Shown in pieces: positions 1-10,487 of a stretch of DNA of 64,000 nt. Position 1 is the stretch's first letter; every line of letters begins with the position of its first letter. The DNA is from Forficula auricularia (lineage: Eukaryota; Arthropoda; Insecta; Dermaptera; Forficulidae), in NCBI GenBank assembly GCA_024734495.1, contig JALMQS010000075.1, forward strand, positions 4,758,832 to 4,822,831, written 5' to 3'. Below the pieces are notes generated by a model that had not been told where the DNA came from, did not search any database, and worked only from the letters and a program-made list of their open reading frames with translations. A program made the translations under genes and the position numbers.

Positions 1-750
1 AATCGCTATTTTTGGTTTAAAGTCGATTCCTCTATGTCTCAGCAAAGGTAACGGATAAGAAAACAACGCAGTTGCTATGGTTACTTATAAAAATTCCTCC
101 CAAATTTTTATCATTTCACAGAGAGAACCCTATATCCATTCTTACTTAAGCAAGTTTAAATGAGCTATATTAAAACGATCAAATGAATAAATTTTAAACA
201 ATTTAAAAAAAATTAAAAAAGTACTATCTTATTCTAGAGTAAAGTACTTTAAAATATAATTTTACTATAAACTTTATTTAACCTTTTTTGTGGTCCCTAA
301 ACTACTTAATTAGGATATTAAATTTCATCAAAATTGGTTAAGTCATTTTCAAGATATTTAGAAAAAACTAAAACAGTACTGAAATAAATTACTAATGTTT
401 GTGTGCCGATATGTACCAAAAGCTAATCAGCGCTTCATTTTGTTAAAAGAATGATGTTTTCAATTTCATTTCATTCGGTGTGGAAAAAACCGTGGGCCAA
501 AAAAACGATAGCATACATACATACATCCGCACGCACTAAATGAAAAAATCGCACTTTTTGGCCTCTCGACGAGACTCCATGTAATTTTTGGCAAAACCGT
601 CACGTGGTAAAATTCAACCTAATTGAATACTACAATTTGTGACTTTAATTGATACCATGGGTTCCTTAGTCTTTACCTTAGGACCCTTTGAAGCCACGCT
701 TGCCGCGAGACCTATTACAATACTTTCCCATGCTTCGCATTGGATAAAGT
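1..750 (-). mobile_element. HelA copy 1, Helentron-like non-autonomous element, cut by the window edge
   Basis: This is the reverse complement of the first 700 bases or so of the elements at 6891 and 22157. Its 5' end is the hairpin-forming ACTTTATCCAATGC near 750. Reading leftwards come the shared block, a remnant of the ATGT/ATGG-type microsatellite near 510-530, and the start of the 119-bp tandem array at 1-60. The array and the 3' end lie beyond the window. It is more diverged than the other two full copies. No coding capacity is seen. Confidence 0.85.
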
Positions 751-1706
751 AAAAATGTCTTTGAAACACCAAAAAACTTCTTCTAAATCAACACCCTTTC
801 TTAATTTAGTTTTAGAATGATTTATCTTTAAGGTAGTTCTTTCACAAATGAAAAAATTCAAGAAGTCTTTGAAATTTGGAATATAAGTCATTAAAAGCAT
901 AATAAATACACTGTTAAAATTTGAAGACGATTTACCACACCAAACATGAAATAATTGCAATTAAAAATGAAATTTTTTACATATGGTAGATTGGGAAAGA
1001 GTGGGGAAATGATCATTATTTTATTTTTTTTCATTGATTAACTTTCACTATCATGATGAAAAACTAATATTTGTTAGAATAATATATTCGGAGTAACTTA
1101 AAAAAAAATTGAAATTATTTACCTCTCAGTTTTAATAAAAAAACAAAAAAAAACATATTTGGGAGATTATTTTTAGTGGAGGTGATATAAGATCAATGGC
1201 TTGGAAACGATCCGATAAGTATGTGTGTATCCATATAGAGATTTCGTAGTGTGAGTAGCACAGTCACGTTTAAAAAACATAACCTACAATTTTAGTTCCG
1301 TTCAAATTTATAGAGTGGTTACGAGGCTAAAACTTTTTGTGTGGATTGTCGCGAAAGAACCTCCTTAAATCACACACAGTACCCTAACTAAGTATACCTG
1401 CGTAACATTCTAGTTTTAATCTTTGTGATTACTAAAAAGATGGAATAAAGAATAATGAAAAATATGTTAATTTTTTTATTTTTATGATTAAAAAAAAAAT
1501 TATATAATCCCTCCTAAAATACATGATTTATTGGAAATAGTTCCTTTGTACGTTCTATAGGGACCTCCTGTGTTATGTTTTCGAGAGACATTCAAAGACC
1601 AAGTTGTCCGGCTTTCGGTAATCCTATTATTTTCAATTTGATCCCTTTGTGTTAATCAATAAATCAATTTTATTCACCATCTGTCTCTTTTTCTCTGTCT
1701 GCTTAG
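751..1706. other. AT-rich stretch upstream of the exon; nothing recognised
   Basis: Low-complexity AT-rich sequence with several A and T runs. No TATA/initiator arrangement, coding bias or repeat match inside the window was found. The last 25 bases form the polypyrimidine tract and AG acceptor of the exon at 1707. It is probably intron sequence, because the reading frame downstream is open from its very first base. Confidence 0.4.
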
Positions 1707-2191
1707 CTTAATCAAGAGGCAACCAGCACCGAACACCAACAAGAGCTAAACGGATTTATTGAGAGCAGTCCAATCTACGTGACATCGCTTTGTGCAGAAG
1801 TTGGCCCGTCCTCTACCCGGCCTGTGCAGCAACCAGTGCAGCAGGAACAGCAGCCAGCACAGAAACCTCCGCCTGCACCAGCGTCCTCGCCGCCCCCGTC
1901 AACCTCATTACCGACGAATAGTGTCAGTGTACCCGCCCCTACAACGGGAGGCCCGTGTAATGGCGTACCCGCGACTAGTGAAGTGGTTGAGTTAAAACAG
2001 GATTTGCGCGGGGAACCCCCGGCTGCCCTCCGAAACGGACGGACCGAAAAGCTGATCGGACAGCAAACGTTTCAGCAGCCAGGAGCCGATAACCACGAGA
2101 ACAACAACAACACCACGGTGAATAATAACAAGAGCACGCCCTTGGAGATCTCGAAGAACACCACCACACCCGTCGATTCTTTACAGACTAG
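1707..2191 (+). CDS. Internal exon of an unidentified host protein, Q/P/N-rich low-complexity segment
   Basis: The exon follows a clear polypyrimidine tract ending in TTAG at 1706 and ends at ACTAG before the donor GTGAGT at 2192. The frame is open from the first codon (LNQEATSTEHQQELNG...) for 161 codons plus two bases, so the incoming phase is 0 and the outgoing phase 2. The protein has a non-repetitive start (about residues 1-35, FIESSPIYVTSLCAEVG), a Q- and P-rich stretch (35-70), a charged middle, and an N/T-rich end with runs of four and three Asn. GC content and third-position GC are far above the surroundings, which supports coding. Such compositions are typical of disordered parts of transcription or RNA-binding factors. 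I do not recognise the gene, and no start codon is needed here because the exon is internal. The next exon is probably the one at 8976. Confidence 0.75.
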
Positions 2192-2588
2192 GTGAGTCAC
2201 TCTGCTCAGATTTACCTCTCCAAACGCATTACATTTGAATAAAGAAAGAATAGGCTTTATATCATAAGCTGATGGCAATCTTTTCAAAAAGAAATCTCTT
2301 CAAATTATCCATTCTTTCATTTTAGATATTAACATAATAATATAGATAAAGAAACTTTAGTTAATTTTACTTTTTAATAGGAAAGTGACGGCTCTTTTTG
2401 TCACAGTGACAGCAAAATACCGATATAAATAGAAATAATAAACAATTTACTTTTATTAGCTAATTTTTTTAAATCAAAAAAATTTTGTTTGTACGAGAGT
2501 AGCAAAACTGTTGATTCATAAAGATAAATTGATTAGGTTGTCCTCTGCTTGATGCAAATAAACATATACTTAACATATGATAATCAAA

Positions 2589-2996
2589 CGTGAGCAAGAT
2601 GCGAGGTAGGTTTCACAAAAAAAGAAATAAAACAAAATTGAGTTTTGAATTCGATATATTTTGGGGGTGAGGCCATCATCAGGAGAGAAAACTGATTATA
2701 AATTCCTTCTTATAATAGCAGGTATAGTTTCCCATCAGCTGGATAAAAACTCAATTGTTCCATTAGTTGAAAATATTAATTCTTAGTACACTTTCTTCTC
2801 CTCCCCCTACCTTCCTCTCACCACATACATTTCTACAAAAAAAATTTATTTGTAAAATTATTTTTCCAATTTATAATCAGTTTTCTCTGTCTCCTGATGA
2901 TGGGCTCACCTCCGAAATATATCGAATTCAAAATTCAATTTTGTTTTATTTATTTATTGTGAAACCTACCTCGCATCTTGCTCAAGGTTTATTATT
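2589..2996. mobile_element. Fold-back element with inverted arms of about 110 bp
   Basis: The segment at 2589-2697 is inverted at 2873-2996: both arms carry the GATGCGAGGTAGGTTTCACA end, an A-rich block, the ATTCGATATATTT block and the CATCATCAGGAG block. The spacer of about 175 bp is unique. Each arm contains a CTGATGATGG...CCGAAA-type motif (see the ncRNA entry). No TIR type assignable to a known superfamily was seen, and target duplications are not clear. Confidence 0.75.
2889..2930 (+). ncRNA. Hammerhead-ribozyme-like core in the right arm of the fold-back element
   Basis: CTGATGA at 2894-2900 is followed by a short hairpin (GGG...TCC), then GAAA, then the self-complementary ATATAT and C. 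This resembles the order core - stem II - GAAA - minimal stem III - cleavage residue of small hammerhead variants. Weak points are one extra base between CTGATGA and stem II and only about two base pairs in stem I. The left-arm copy (2647-2685, minus strand) has GAAA changed to AAAA. Confidence 0.3.
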
Positions 2997-3379
2997 ATAT
3001 TAAAATGTTTCACCAGAACCAACACCTATCTCCTTAAAAGTTATATACTTAACATACCAAATATAATCTATCTATATATATATAAATCAATCTGTGTTGG
3101 TTGTATCTAATAAACTTCGACATCGTTTATCCGATTGAGATGAAATTTTGAACCCATATTTATCACACTCCATCGGATGCACTTGATATAGTATCATCAA
3201 TTTAAAATTAATTTCATTTTTCACTTTTATTCAACGGCCATAAATGTTATTCAAAGGTCCTAAAAGGGTCAAGAAATAATGAAAAAGGTTAAAATGGTCA
3301 TGCCGACAAATAAATAACCCCTCTTCATAAAGGAAGTTAGCATTTTTTTTTTTAGATAATAGACATATCTATCTATATA

Positions 3380-3563
3380 CAGGGTGATTCACGGTCGGTG
3401 GCACATTAGACGTTTATGGAAAAATGAACGCAGGCTTTTTCTGAAAATTTAGCACCTTACATTTTTTTACCTGTTCTATCGATCTAAAATATTTTCAGCA
3501 TTGCGACGTTTCGGTTTCCATCGAAAAGTCGTAGGAACTTAATTTTTTTAATAGAACACCCCG
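3380..3563. mobile_element. Mariner-type MITE, TA-flanked
   Basis: The left end CAGGGTGATTC follows TA, and the right end (...GAACACCCCG) precedes TA. The terminal inverted repeats match over CRGGGTG and then weakly. The length is about 184 bp and there is no coding capacity. TA duplication and CAGGGTG ends are usual for Tc1/mariner derivatives. Confidence 0.6.
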
Positions 3564-4002
3564 TATATTAATACGTTTTTAGAACCGCTCTTTTATTAAA
3601 ATACTTTTTTGTTAATATTGTCCTATACCTATCTCTATCGGTTTTTGAGATAAAAATAATTTATGTTAAATTGTCAAAACATAGTTCTAATTAAACTTAA
3701 ATAAATTATTGCTATTATATATTAATATATATTTGCTAATATATTTACTAATATATTAATAAATTAATTATTAAATAATATATTAATAAATTATTGTTTA
3801 AACTATTTTTTTTTTTAATTTCAAAATATATTTATTTTAAAAAATTTCAAGTCAAATTTTGTTCTTTTTTTTCAAGATAGAAATTTGCAATTGTGATTTA
3901 TTTCAAGAGATTTTGTTTTAATTACACATGGGGCTTTTGGAATTATTTAGTTCATTGGCAATATATGGGGTTAAGTTATTATTGAAGTTATTTTTTAAGT
4001 AG

Positions 4003-4005
<3 letters not shown>

Positions 4006-4044
<39 letters not shown>
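4006..4044. repeat. (TA)n microsatellite
   Basis: Uninterrupted TA dinucleotides for about 19 units, inside the Helitron-like region. Confidence 0.95.
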
Positions 4045-4045
<1 letters not shown>

Positions 4046-4571
4046 TTTGTTTTCAATAGAAGGAGATTTTAGATTTTAGAAGCGCTATTCGTTTTCTCTC
4101 TAGGCGGAAAGACAAAAAATATCGTTCATTACCAAGCGTTGCGATAAACTCATTAAAACACCAATGATTGTCAACACAATGAATTCTGATTCACAATCTG
4201 TTCAATAAATTAGCTGCGAGGGCCCAGGGGGTGAAGTCGAAGGCGGGCATCTCAGCTTATAAATTAATGAAAATATTGTTTAGCACTTCATTAGATATCA
4301 GAGGACAACCTCTTTCTTTCTCTTTGTCTTTTTTTATTGTTATTTTTAATTTTGTATAGTTATGTTATTCTTTTTCTTAATATAACAAATAAATTAATAA
4401 TTAATGTATTTAGAACTTTTTATATTTAATGTTCATATATAGATACTCATGTCTTCTTAAATTATTTTTGTATTAAGTAAGTTTTTTTATTTTATTTTTC
4501 TCATTAATAAAGAGTGAGATTTTAATACATTTTGGAAATTTGTTGGTGACCAAATGTTCCTTTGGACAAGG

Positions 4572-4919
4572 TCAATTTTAATAATAAAAAAAAAATTTGT
4601 ATCATCTTTGGTTATTTTTCATTAAAATTTTAAAATTACGGGCCAGTAAAATAGAATCTTCAATTATATCTATTCAAGACTTTATTCTAGAATAACAGAA
4701 CTAATAAAACATCAATGAAACAAGCCGCGAGGGGGTCCAGGGGCGAATCAATTTTAATTAAAAAAAATATTTGTATCATCTTTTGTTATTTTTAATTAAA
4801 ATTTTTAAATTGCGGACCAGTAAAATAGAATCTTCAATTATATCTATTCAAGACTTTATTCTAGAATAACAGAACTAATAAAACATCAATAAACAAGCCG
4901 CGAGGGGGTCCAGGGGTGA
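4572..4919 (+). repeat. Tandem duplication, unit about 175 bp, of a Helitron 3' segment
   Basis: The segment from TCAATTTTAAT through GGGGGTCCAGGGG is present twice head to tail (about 4572-4747 and 4748-4919). The two units are close to identical apart from small indels in A runs. Both contain the GCCGCGAGGGGGTCCAGGGG part of the 3' region. Confidence 0.8.
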
Positions 4920-5121
4920 AGCCTCGAAAGCCAGAGGCCTGCCGAAAGGCGGGCCTCTTGCGGCGCAGATATGTATATATATATACCGATTTTTGTCTTT
5001 TTAGAAATTTTTTTATTTTCTATAGGGAAATTGTTTTTATATGCACAAAAACACACCAACCGCCTGAAAATTTCAGCTCGAAAATGAGTTTTTAAAGGTC
5101 TTTTAACAATTTTGAAATTTT

Positions 5122-5976
5122 ACTTTACCATACAGGTTAATTAAGTATTGTAATCGTGCGTAAAATAAATTGTTTTTTTCCTTTTTTTCCTTCTTTTTCG
5201 AAATATCTCAAAACGGCTGAAACTATTTTAATTAAAAAAATTGAGCGAAATCATGACATTTCGCTCTACAAAAAAGCTCTAATAAGTGAACATCGAAAAA
5301 ATTATATTTTTCGAGTTAATAATTGTTTTGTCAAAATGTCTGTTAGTTAGTTATTCTGTCTGTTATTCTGTAAGTTAGTCTGTGCGTTACCAAATTATTG
5401 TGGACGAGCTAGCTCAATAACTAGTGTGAATATCGAAACCAAATTTCACACGTAGTTTTGATCCATTGAGATTAAGAGCTGATTAGATTTTGGTGCATAT
5501 CGACCCAAAATTAAGGGGGGTGCAGGGGGGGCTAAAAATTAAAAATCTAGGCCATTGGAGCAAACTCACTCAAATTTTGTATACATAATCAGTGGGATCC
5601 CAGAAGTCTAAAAATGCAAAAACTACCCGCCCAAATTAGGATGGGGGAGGGAGGTCAAAAATTGAAAATCTTGGCCATTTACCAAACTCAACCAAATTTT
5701 GTATACATAATCAGTGAGACTCCAGAAGTCTAAAAATGCAAAAACTAACCGCCCAAAATGGGGGAGTAGTCAAAAAATGAAAATCTAGGCTCTTGTACCA
5801 AACTCAACCAAATTTTGTATACATAATCAGTGGGCCCCCAGGAGTCTAAAAATGCAAAAACTAACCCCCTCCCCTACATGATTATAAATAATTTTATTAA
5901 ATATTAAATATAAGAGAGGGGCCAGGTTGTATGGTCAAGTCAAGTGGATGGCTACATCAGAACACGTCAGCTTATT
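5122..5976 (+). mobile_element. HelB copy 1, Helentron-like non-autonomous element, complete
   Basis: It begins with ACTTTACCATACAG after a T run and ends after TTGTATGGT, then AAGTGGATGG, ACACGTCAG and CTTATT. The start and the TGTATGGT block form a subterminal inverted repeat. The interior has a GTTAGTCTGT-type short repeat near 5340-5390 and about three monomers of a repeat of roughly 125 bp, each holding GTATACATAATCAGTG and GTCTAAAAATGCAAAAAC. Open frames across the 5' part (for example 5156-5350) recur in all copies and are not coding. Confidence 0.85.
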
Positions 5977-6890
5977 TTAGTGAATTATGTTAAACACGAT
6001 AATCTTATCCCTAAATTAATCAAAGCGCGAAACGAACGTAAATTCGCCATCTTAAGGTCAATCTGATCAATTAATTATCAAAGATAAAGAAATGCACTCT
6101 AATGATAAAAGTAATAGAGAAAGCAAAAAAGACCCCTGGAAAATACACCTACAACAAACATTAATACGAAAAAATCGAATATAAATACAAATATATTTTT
6201 AAATGACAACAATTATCATAGTGATAATGTGAGTGGGAGAATAAAAACTTTTCCAAAAAATAGTAACCCGAAAGACTCTCTGCAAAGTGAGAGAGATCGA
6301 GTAGAAAGTGATAATTGAATAACTAAGGATGGAACTCGGAAACTAAGAGCTGGACATATCAATAAATGATAGAATAACTCAACTGCACAATCGCCCAAGA
6401 TTGCTGGTCACATTGGGCGATAATGACCATAACCTCCCAAATATGATTCCTTCAATCGTTAGAAATTTAATAAATAACATAAATATTCCAACCAAAATAT
6501 TTTATAACAATAATATAGAAAATAATACTATGAGAAATACTACTCCTAGTAATATTACTGACGATAATAATAATACAAATAAAAAAACTCCAAATACTCT
6601 TTTAAACAAATCAACAAATAATGGTTTTAAATCAAAAAAATATAAAAATGAAAAAAGAAACAAAAATCAAAAAAGCAGTGATGGTCGGAACTTCCGACAG
6701 AAGTGAAAACTTAAAAACTATGAAATACCAGTGTTTTTTTTTTTTTGTTTTTTTTATTTTCCAAATTATGAAATTTTTTTTGAAAACCCCCCTTTTCTAG
6801 ATTCACCACTTCCAAGCTCATTCGATAGGGAATTCTTCAATTAAGGGGGGTACCAAAATTTTATCAAAATCCCCTAACAGGAAGTTTTTT
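5977..6890 (+). pseudogene. Decayed N/K-rich coding remnant, possibly a LINE ORF1
   Basis: Two open stretches in different frames (about 6180-6318 and 6401-6705) encode Asn/Lys-rich polypeptides: NTNIFLNDNNYHSDN early, and a 100-residue part containing NLINNINIPTKIF. Frame breaks lie between them. A T-run block and an inverted CCCCCC/GGGGGG pair follow at 6785-6850. The composition resembles basic ORF1/gag-like proteins of non-LTR elements, but no zinc knuckle or RRM was seen. Function is not assignable. Confidence 0.25.
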
Positions 6891-8924
6891 ACTTTATCCA
6901 ATGCAAAGCATGGGTAAAGTATTGCAATCGCTCTCGGGGCAAGCGTGGCTTCAAAGGGTCCTCAGGTAAAGACTACGGAACCCATGGACTCAATTAAAGT
7001 CACAAATTGTAGTATTCAATTAGGTTGAATTTTAGCACGTGACGGTTTTGCCAAAAATTACATGGGGTCTCGTCGAGAGGCCAAAAAGTGCCATTTTTTC
7101 ATTTAGTGCGTGCGGATGGATGTATGTATGTATGGATGGATGTATGTATGTATGTATGTATGTTATCGTTTTTTTGGCCCACGATTTTTTCCACACCGTT
7201 GCACCGATTGAAATGAAATTGAAAACCTAGCATTCTTTGAACAAAATGAAGCGCTGATTAGTTTTTGGTACATATCGACCCACAAACATTAGTACTTTAT
7301 TTCAGTACTTTTTTAGTTTTTTCTAAATATCTTGAAAATGACTTAACCAATTTTGATGAAATTTAATATCCTAATTAAGTACCTTGGGGACCACAAAAAA
7401 GGATAAATAAAGTTTTTAGTAAAATTATATTTTAAAGTACTTTACTCTAGAGTAAGAGAGTACTTTTTTAATTTTTTAAATTCTTTAAAATTTATTCATT
7501 TGAACCTTTTAATATAGCTCATTTAGCCTTGCTTAAATAAGAATGGATAGGCTTCTCTCTGTGAAATGCTAAAAATTTGGGAGGAAATTTTATAAGTAAC
7601 CATAGCAACTGCGTTGTTTTCTTATCCCTTACCTTTGCAGAAGACATAGAGGAATCGACTTTAAACCAAAAATAGCGATTGATTCTCATCAAATACTTGA
7701 GGAATAACCATTCTATATTGGATTTTTGACGTTTCGGTTTTTATTGGTGACCATTGCTGAAGACATAGAGGAATCGACTTTAAACCAAAAATAGCGATTG
7801 ATTCTCATCAAATACTTGAGGAATAACCATTCTATATTGGATTTTTGACGTTTCGGTTTTTATTGGTGACCATTGCTGAAGACATAGAGGAATCGACTTT
7901 AAACCAAAAATAGCGATTGATTCTCATCAAATACTTGAGGAATAACCATTCTATATTGGATTTTTGACGTTTCGGTTTTTATTGGTCACCATTTCTGAAG
8001 ACATAGAGGAATCGACTTTAAACCAAAAATAGCGATTGAGTCTCATCAAATACTTGAGGAATAACCATTCTATATTGGATTTTTGACGTTTCGGTTTTTA
8101 TTGGTAACCATTGCTGAAGACATAGAGGTATCGACTTAAAATCAAAAATAGCCATCGATTCTCATCTAATACTTGAGGAATAACAATTCTACATTAGGTT
8201 TTTGACGTTTCGATTATTATTGGTAACCATTGCTGAAGACATGGAGGAATCGACTTAAAATCAAAAATAACGATCGATTCTTATCTAATACTAGAGGAAT
8301 AACCTTATTGCATTCCATTTTTGATGTTTTGACTATTAATGGCAACCTCTACTGAAAACGTGGAAGAATAGACTTAAAATCAAAAAGACTAAAATCTTTT
8401 TTGGTAAACAACTCAAGCTTGAGTTGTTTGCCATAAAAGAATTTAGTCTTTTGATTTTAAGTCTATTCTTCCACGTTTTCAGTAGAGGTTGCCATTAATA
8501 GTCAAAACATCAAAAATGGAATGCAATAAGGTTATTCCTCTAGTATTAGATAAGAATCGATCGTTATTTTTGATTTTAAGTCGATTCCTCCATGCCTTCA
8601 GCAATGGTTACCAATAATAATCGAAACGTCAAAGACCTAATGTAGAATTGTTATTCCTCAAGTATTAGATGAGAATCGATGGCTATTTTTGATTTTAAGT
8701 CGATTCCTCCATGTCTTCAGCAATGGTTACAATGATAACCGAAATGTCAAGGATCAAATGTAGAATGGTTGTTCCTCAACTATTAAATGAGAATTATTTT
8801 TGAATTAATGTCAATATGAACTACAAATTGCAAGTGATATCTGATTAATAATAAAGGAACAAACATAATAATATTTCAAATGAATTTGGATAAAGTTTAG
8901 CAACGATCCGTTGCAGTTTATTTT
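6891..8924 (+). mobile_element. HelA copy 2, complete Helentron-like fold-back element
   Basis: The 5' end is ACTTTATCCAATGCAAAGCA, an imperfect hairpin closed by GGGTAAAGT. At the 3' end GGATAAAGT (8889-8896) forms a subterminal inverted repeat with it, followed by the perfect hairpin GCAACG-ATC-CGTTGC (8900-8914) and a T-rich end. The middle has an ATGT/ATGG microsatellite (about 7117-7162) and the block GCTGATTAGTTTTTGGTACA shared with HelB. From 7640 a 119-bp tandem array runs to a central palindrome and returns inverted. The layout (subterminal inverted repeats, microsatellite, 3' hairpin, T-rich target) fits HINE/DINE-1-type Helentron derivatives; the assignment is inference. No coding was seen. 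Confidence 0.85.
7640..8790. repeat. 119-bp tandem array that reverses at a central palindrome (HelA copy 2)
   Basis: Six direct monomers start at 7640, 7759, 7878, 7997, 8116 and 8235 with exact 119-bp spacing. The axis lies in AACTCAAGCTTGAGTT near 8416. About three monomers then follow in inverted orientation to 8790. The outer left monomers are nearly identical to each other. The inner left ones (from 8116) and the inverted ones share variants such as AATAGCCATCGATTCTCATC. The whole array could fold into a long hairpin. Confidence 0.9.
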
Positions 8925-8975
8925 ACCTGTTTTTCCGAAAAATTCTTCCCTCTTAACGGAAATTTTCTCCCGCAG

Positions 8976-9119
8976 CTATTCCAACGAGCGTGCATCTTCC
9001 CCGCACCCCAGCGAGCAGAAACCCCCCGCTCCTATCTACTAGAAGCGGCCAACTACACCTTCCCCTCACCCCCGCAGACAGACTACCCCCCTTGCCTATA
9101 TTCGACCAGACAAGGAGTC
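8976..9119 (+). CDS. Candidate second exon of the same host gene
   Basis: A strong acceptor (TTTTCTCCCGCAG) ends at 8975. The first base, C, completes the split codon left by the exon at 1707-2191 (AG+C = Ser). The joined frame then reads YSN-ERASSPHPSEQKPPAPIY and stops at TAG 9040-9042. The segment is GC- and C-rich in an AT-rich region. The frame shifted by one base stays open past that point and reads YLLEAANYTFPSPPQTDYP, which also looks protein-like. So either the protein ends at 9042, or a one-base indel disrupts a longer exon. A possible donor is GTAAAT at 9120. A LINE fragment starts immediately downstream and may have removed further sequence. Confidence 0.45.
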
Positions 9120-9174
9120 ATGTAAATGAGCGTCACGGTCACGCGAGTTCAGTGCTTTTCCCCCAGCCATAAAA

Positions 9175-9432
9175 GTGCCGAACGTGCCTAAAGAAGTTTT
9201 CACTTCATTAAATATCGGCACATTAAATGTTCGTACTTTAAAGAACGAAGAGAGAGTAATAGAATTACTAAACGCAGTCACAAAAACAAAAATAGATATT
9301 TTGAGCGTTGGTAAAGTTAGAAGAAAAGATGAAAAAATTATTAAAAGAAATGACGGGTATACATTCTACCATTTTGGAAAAACAAATGGACATCGGGGGA
9401 TGGGTTTTATCTATATAAATAAAAATGTACGA
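9175..9432 (+). pseudogene. Fragment of a LINE endonuclease (APE-type) N-terminus
   Basis: The translation contains SLNIGTLNVRTL near its start, then IDILSVGKVRR, then GYTFYHFGKTNGHRGMGF. This is the order of the first motifs of apurinic-endonuclease domains in arthropod non-LTR elements (often annotated craniofacial-development-protein-2-like). The residue usually Glu in the S-E-V-R-R motif reads Lys (GKVRR), so the catalytic Glu looks lost. It ends abruptly at 9432, where a Helitron-type terminus begins. No downstream endonuclease or RT part is attached. Confidence 0.7.
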
Positions 9433-9520
9433 AGGCCCGGGCGTCAGCTAGTATATTTATATTTGCTACTTTGTAGGTATATGTTTATTTGGATCAAGCA
9501 AAGAACAACCTCATTGATTT
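9433..9520 (+). other. Helitron-type 3' end next to a copy of the 25-bp dispersed motif
   Basis: GGCCCGGGCGTCAGCTAGT (9434-9452) resembles the end of insect Helitrons: a GC hairpin followed by CTAG-T. It follows the endonuclease fragment directly. The dispersed motif AACAACCTCATTGATTT follows at about 9491-9520. Confidence 0.4.
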
Positions 9521-9526
9521 CTCTTT

Positions 9527-9808
9527 ATGAATTTTTTTAATAGAGAAAATGTTTATAGTTGGGTTACCTTTAAAAAGCCAACAAAATACCAACTCATTTT
9601 TGGTCACCTACGTGATACATCTATACCTACTGTATTTATAAAACGCCTATGCTCGTGGTATTCAGCCGAGAAGAAACGAATACTGACAGAAATGCCCAAA
9701 GACACTTTCACAAGCTACGAAGTAGACAGTTATTATAATTATAAAATATATTCTATATTTTATGAAGCTCTTGTTCTATTGAGATGTAGTAAAAAAAAAC
9801 ACTGTTAA
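9527..9808 (+). other. Unrecognised open frame of about 93 codons
   Basis: It starts with ATG (MNFFNRENVYSWVTF) and has a plausible mixed composition with FGHLRDTSIPTVFIKRLC and WYSAEKKRI. It overlaps repeat edges, shows no upstream signal and ends in a Lys/His/Cys tail after an A run. It may be a LINE or transposase scrap or chance. Confidence 0.15.
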
Positions 9809-10088
9809 TATTTCTAAACCTAAATTCTGAATTTTTATCACTTGAAGTCTAATCAAGGAAGACAATGTTATTTATGGCCCCACGCCCTATCAATGATACT
9901 TTCCCATTCTGTTGAATAAATTTATTTTGCCCACTAAATGTTGCTAAAATCGCTTTTCTTTGTCAGTAATTTATAGGAAGTTTCAACAACATAGGTTTCA
10001 AATAAACAACATGATTTCAATGATATTTATAAATAACATGCAAAAATCTTTATGCTACTTGAGAACGTCTTTGAGTTAGATTTATTTT

Positions 10089-10295
10089 ACTTTACCATAC
10101 AGTCAAGTATGGTAATTGTGCATGAAAACAGTGTTTTTTTACTTTGTTTTTTCGAAATATCTATTTTGATATAAAAAAAAATAGAATTAATGGGCACAAA
10201 ATTAAGAGGGGGTTCTTCGTAAATAATTATAAATTATTTTATTAAATTAATATAACAGAGGGGCCAGGTGTACTGTAAAGATATGTGGCTTATTT
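10089..10295 (+). mobile_element. HelB copy 2, internally deleted
   Basis: It starts ACTTTACCATACAG and keeps a shortened 5' block, the ACAAAATTAAGAGGGGG junction, AATAATTATAAATTATTTT and GAGGGGCCAGGTGTACTGTA before the end. Only about 205 bp remain, with the tandem repeat lost. Confidence 0.75.
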
Positions 10296-10457
10296 GATAA
10301 ACACTGACTTTATTAATTTTCTTGTCCAAAGGCTTCGAATTAAATGATTTATAATATAAGGGCATTGAAATAAATATGGACTTAAAAACAGAATAATTCA
10401 CTCATATTGACATATAATGTGTTTCTCATACAAATTACAGTATTGTGATATTTTTAA

Positions 10458-10487
10458 ACCAGCTGCGAAGCCCGCCTTCGCCGGGAA
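10458..10487 (-). other. Helitron-type 3' terminus, minus orientation
   Basis: Read on the minus strand this is GGCGAAGGCGGGCTTCGCAG followed by CTGGT, a GC hairpin plus CTRG-T-like end inside AT-rich DNA. A close relative lies at 52889-52917. The element body would extend to the right, but its 5' end was not located. Confidence 0.4.

Larger units (their letters stand above)
3067..4970 (+). mobile_element. Helitron-like region with canonical-type 5' start and rearranged 3' end
   Basis: The start at 3067 (TCTATCTATATATATA, then a block reading CCGATTGAGATGAAATTTT) matches the usual look of insect Helitron 5' ends, which begin with TC. The right end, near 4898-4970, has the GC-rich run typical of the 3' part (GCCGCGAGGGGGTCC, CGAAGGCGGGC) in an AT-rich setting. 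Related 3' fragments also lie at 4212-4255 and 4730-4755, so the interior is a composite. It also holds a mariner-type MITE (3380-3563), a TA microsatellite and a tandem duplication. No Rep/helicase coding is visible. A clean CTRR-T terminus cannot be fixed. Confidence 0.45.
2192..8975 (+). other. Probable intron filled with repeats
   Basis: The interval is bounded by a consensus donor (GTGAGT at 2192) and a strong acceptor (TTTTCTCCCGCAG ending at 8975). It holds a fold-back element, a Helitron-like region, a mariner-type MITE, one HelB copy and one complete HelA copy. The intron call is inference from the splice signals and matching phases; no transcript was available. Confidence 0.5.

Noticed and set aside
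7640..8353. Regularly spaced 119-bp repeats, CRISPR-like at first sight
   Set aside because: The whole period is repeated with no unique spacers, the array turns into an inverted copy, and it sits inside a eukaryotic mobile element.
7640..8353. GAAACGTC on the minus strand of each HelA monomer as a further hammerhead
   Set aside because: A weak GGT/ACC hairpin precedes it, but the position of CTGATGA reads CAGCAAT in all monomers and stem I does not form.
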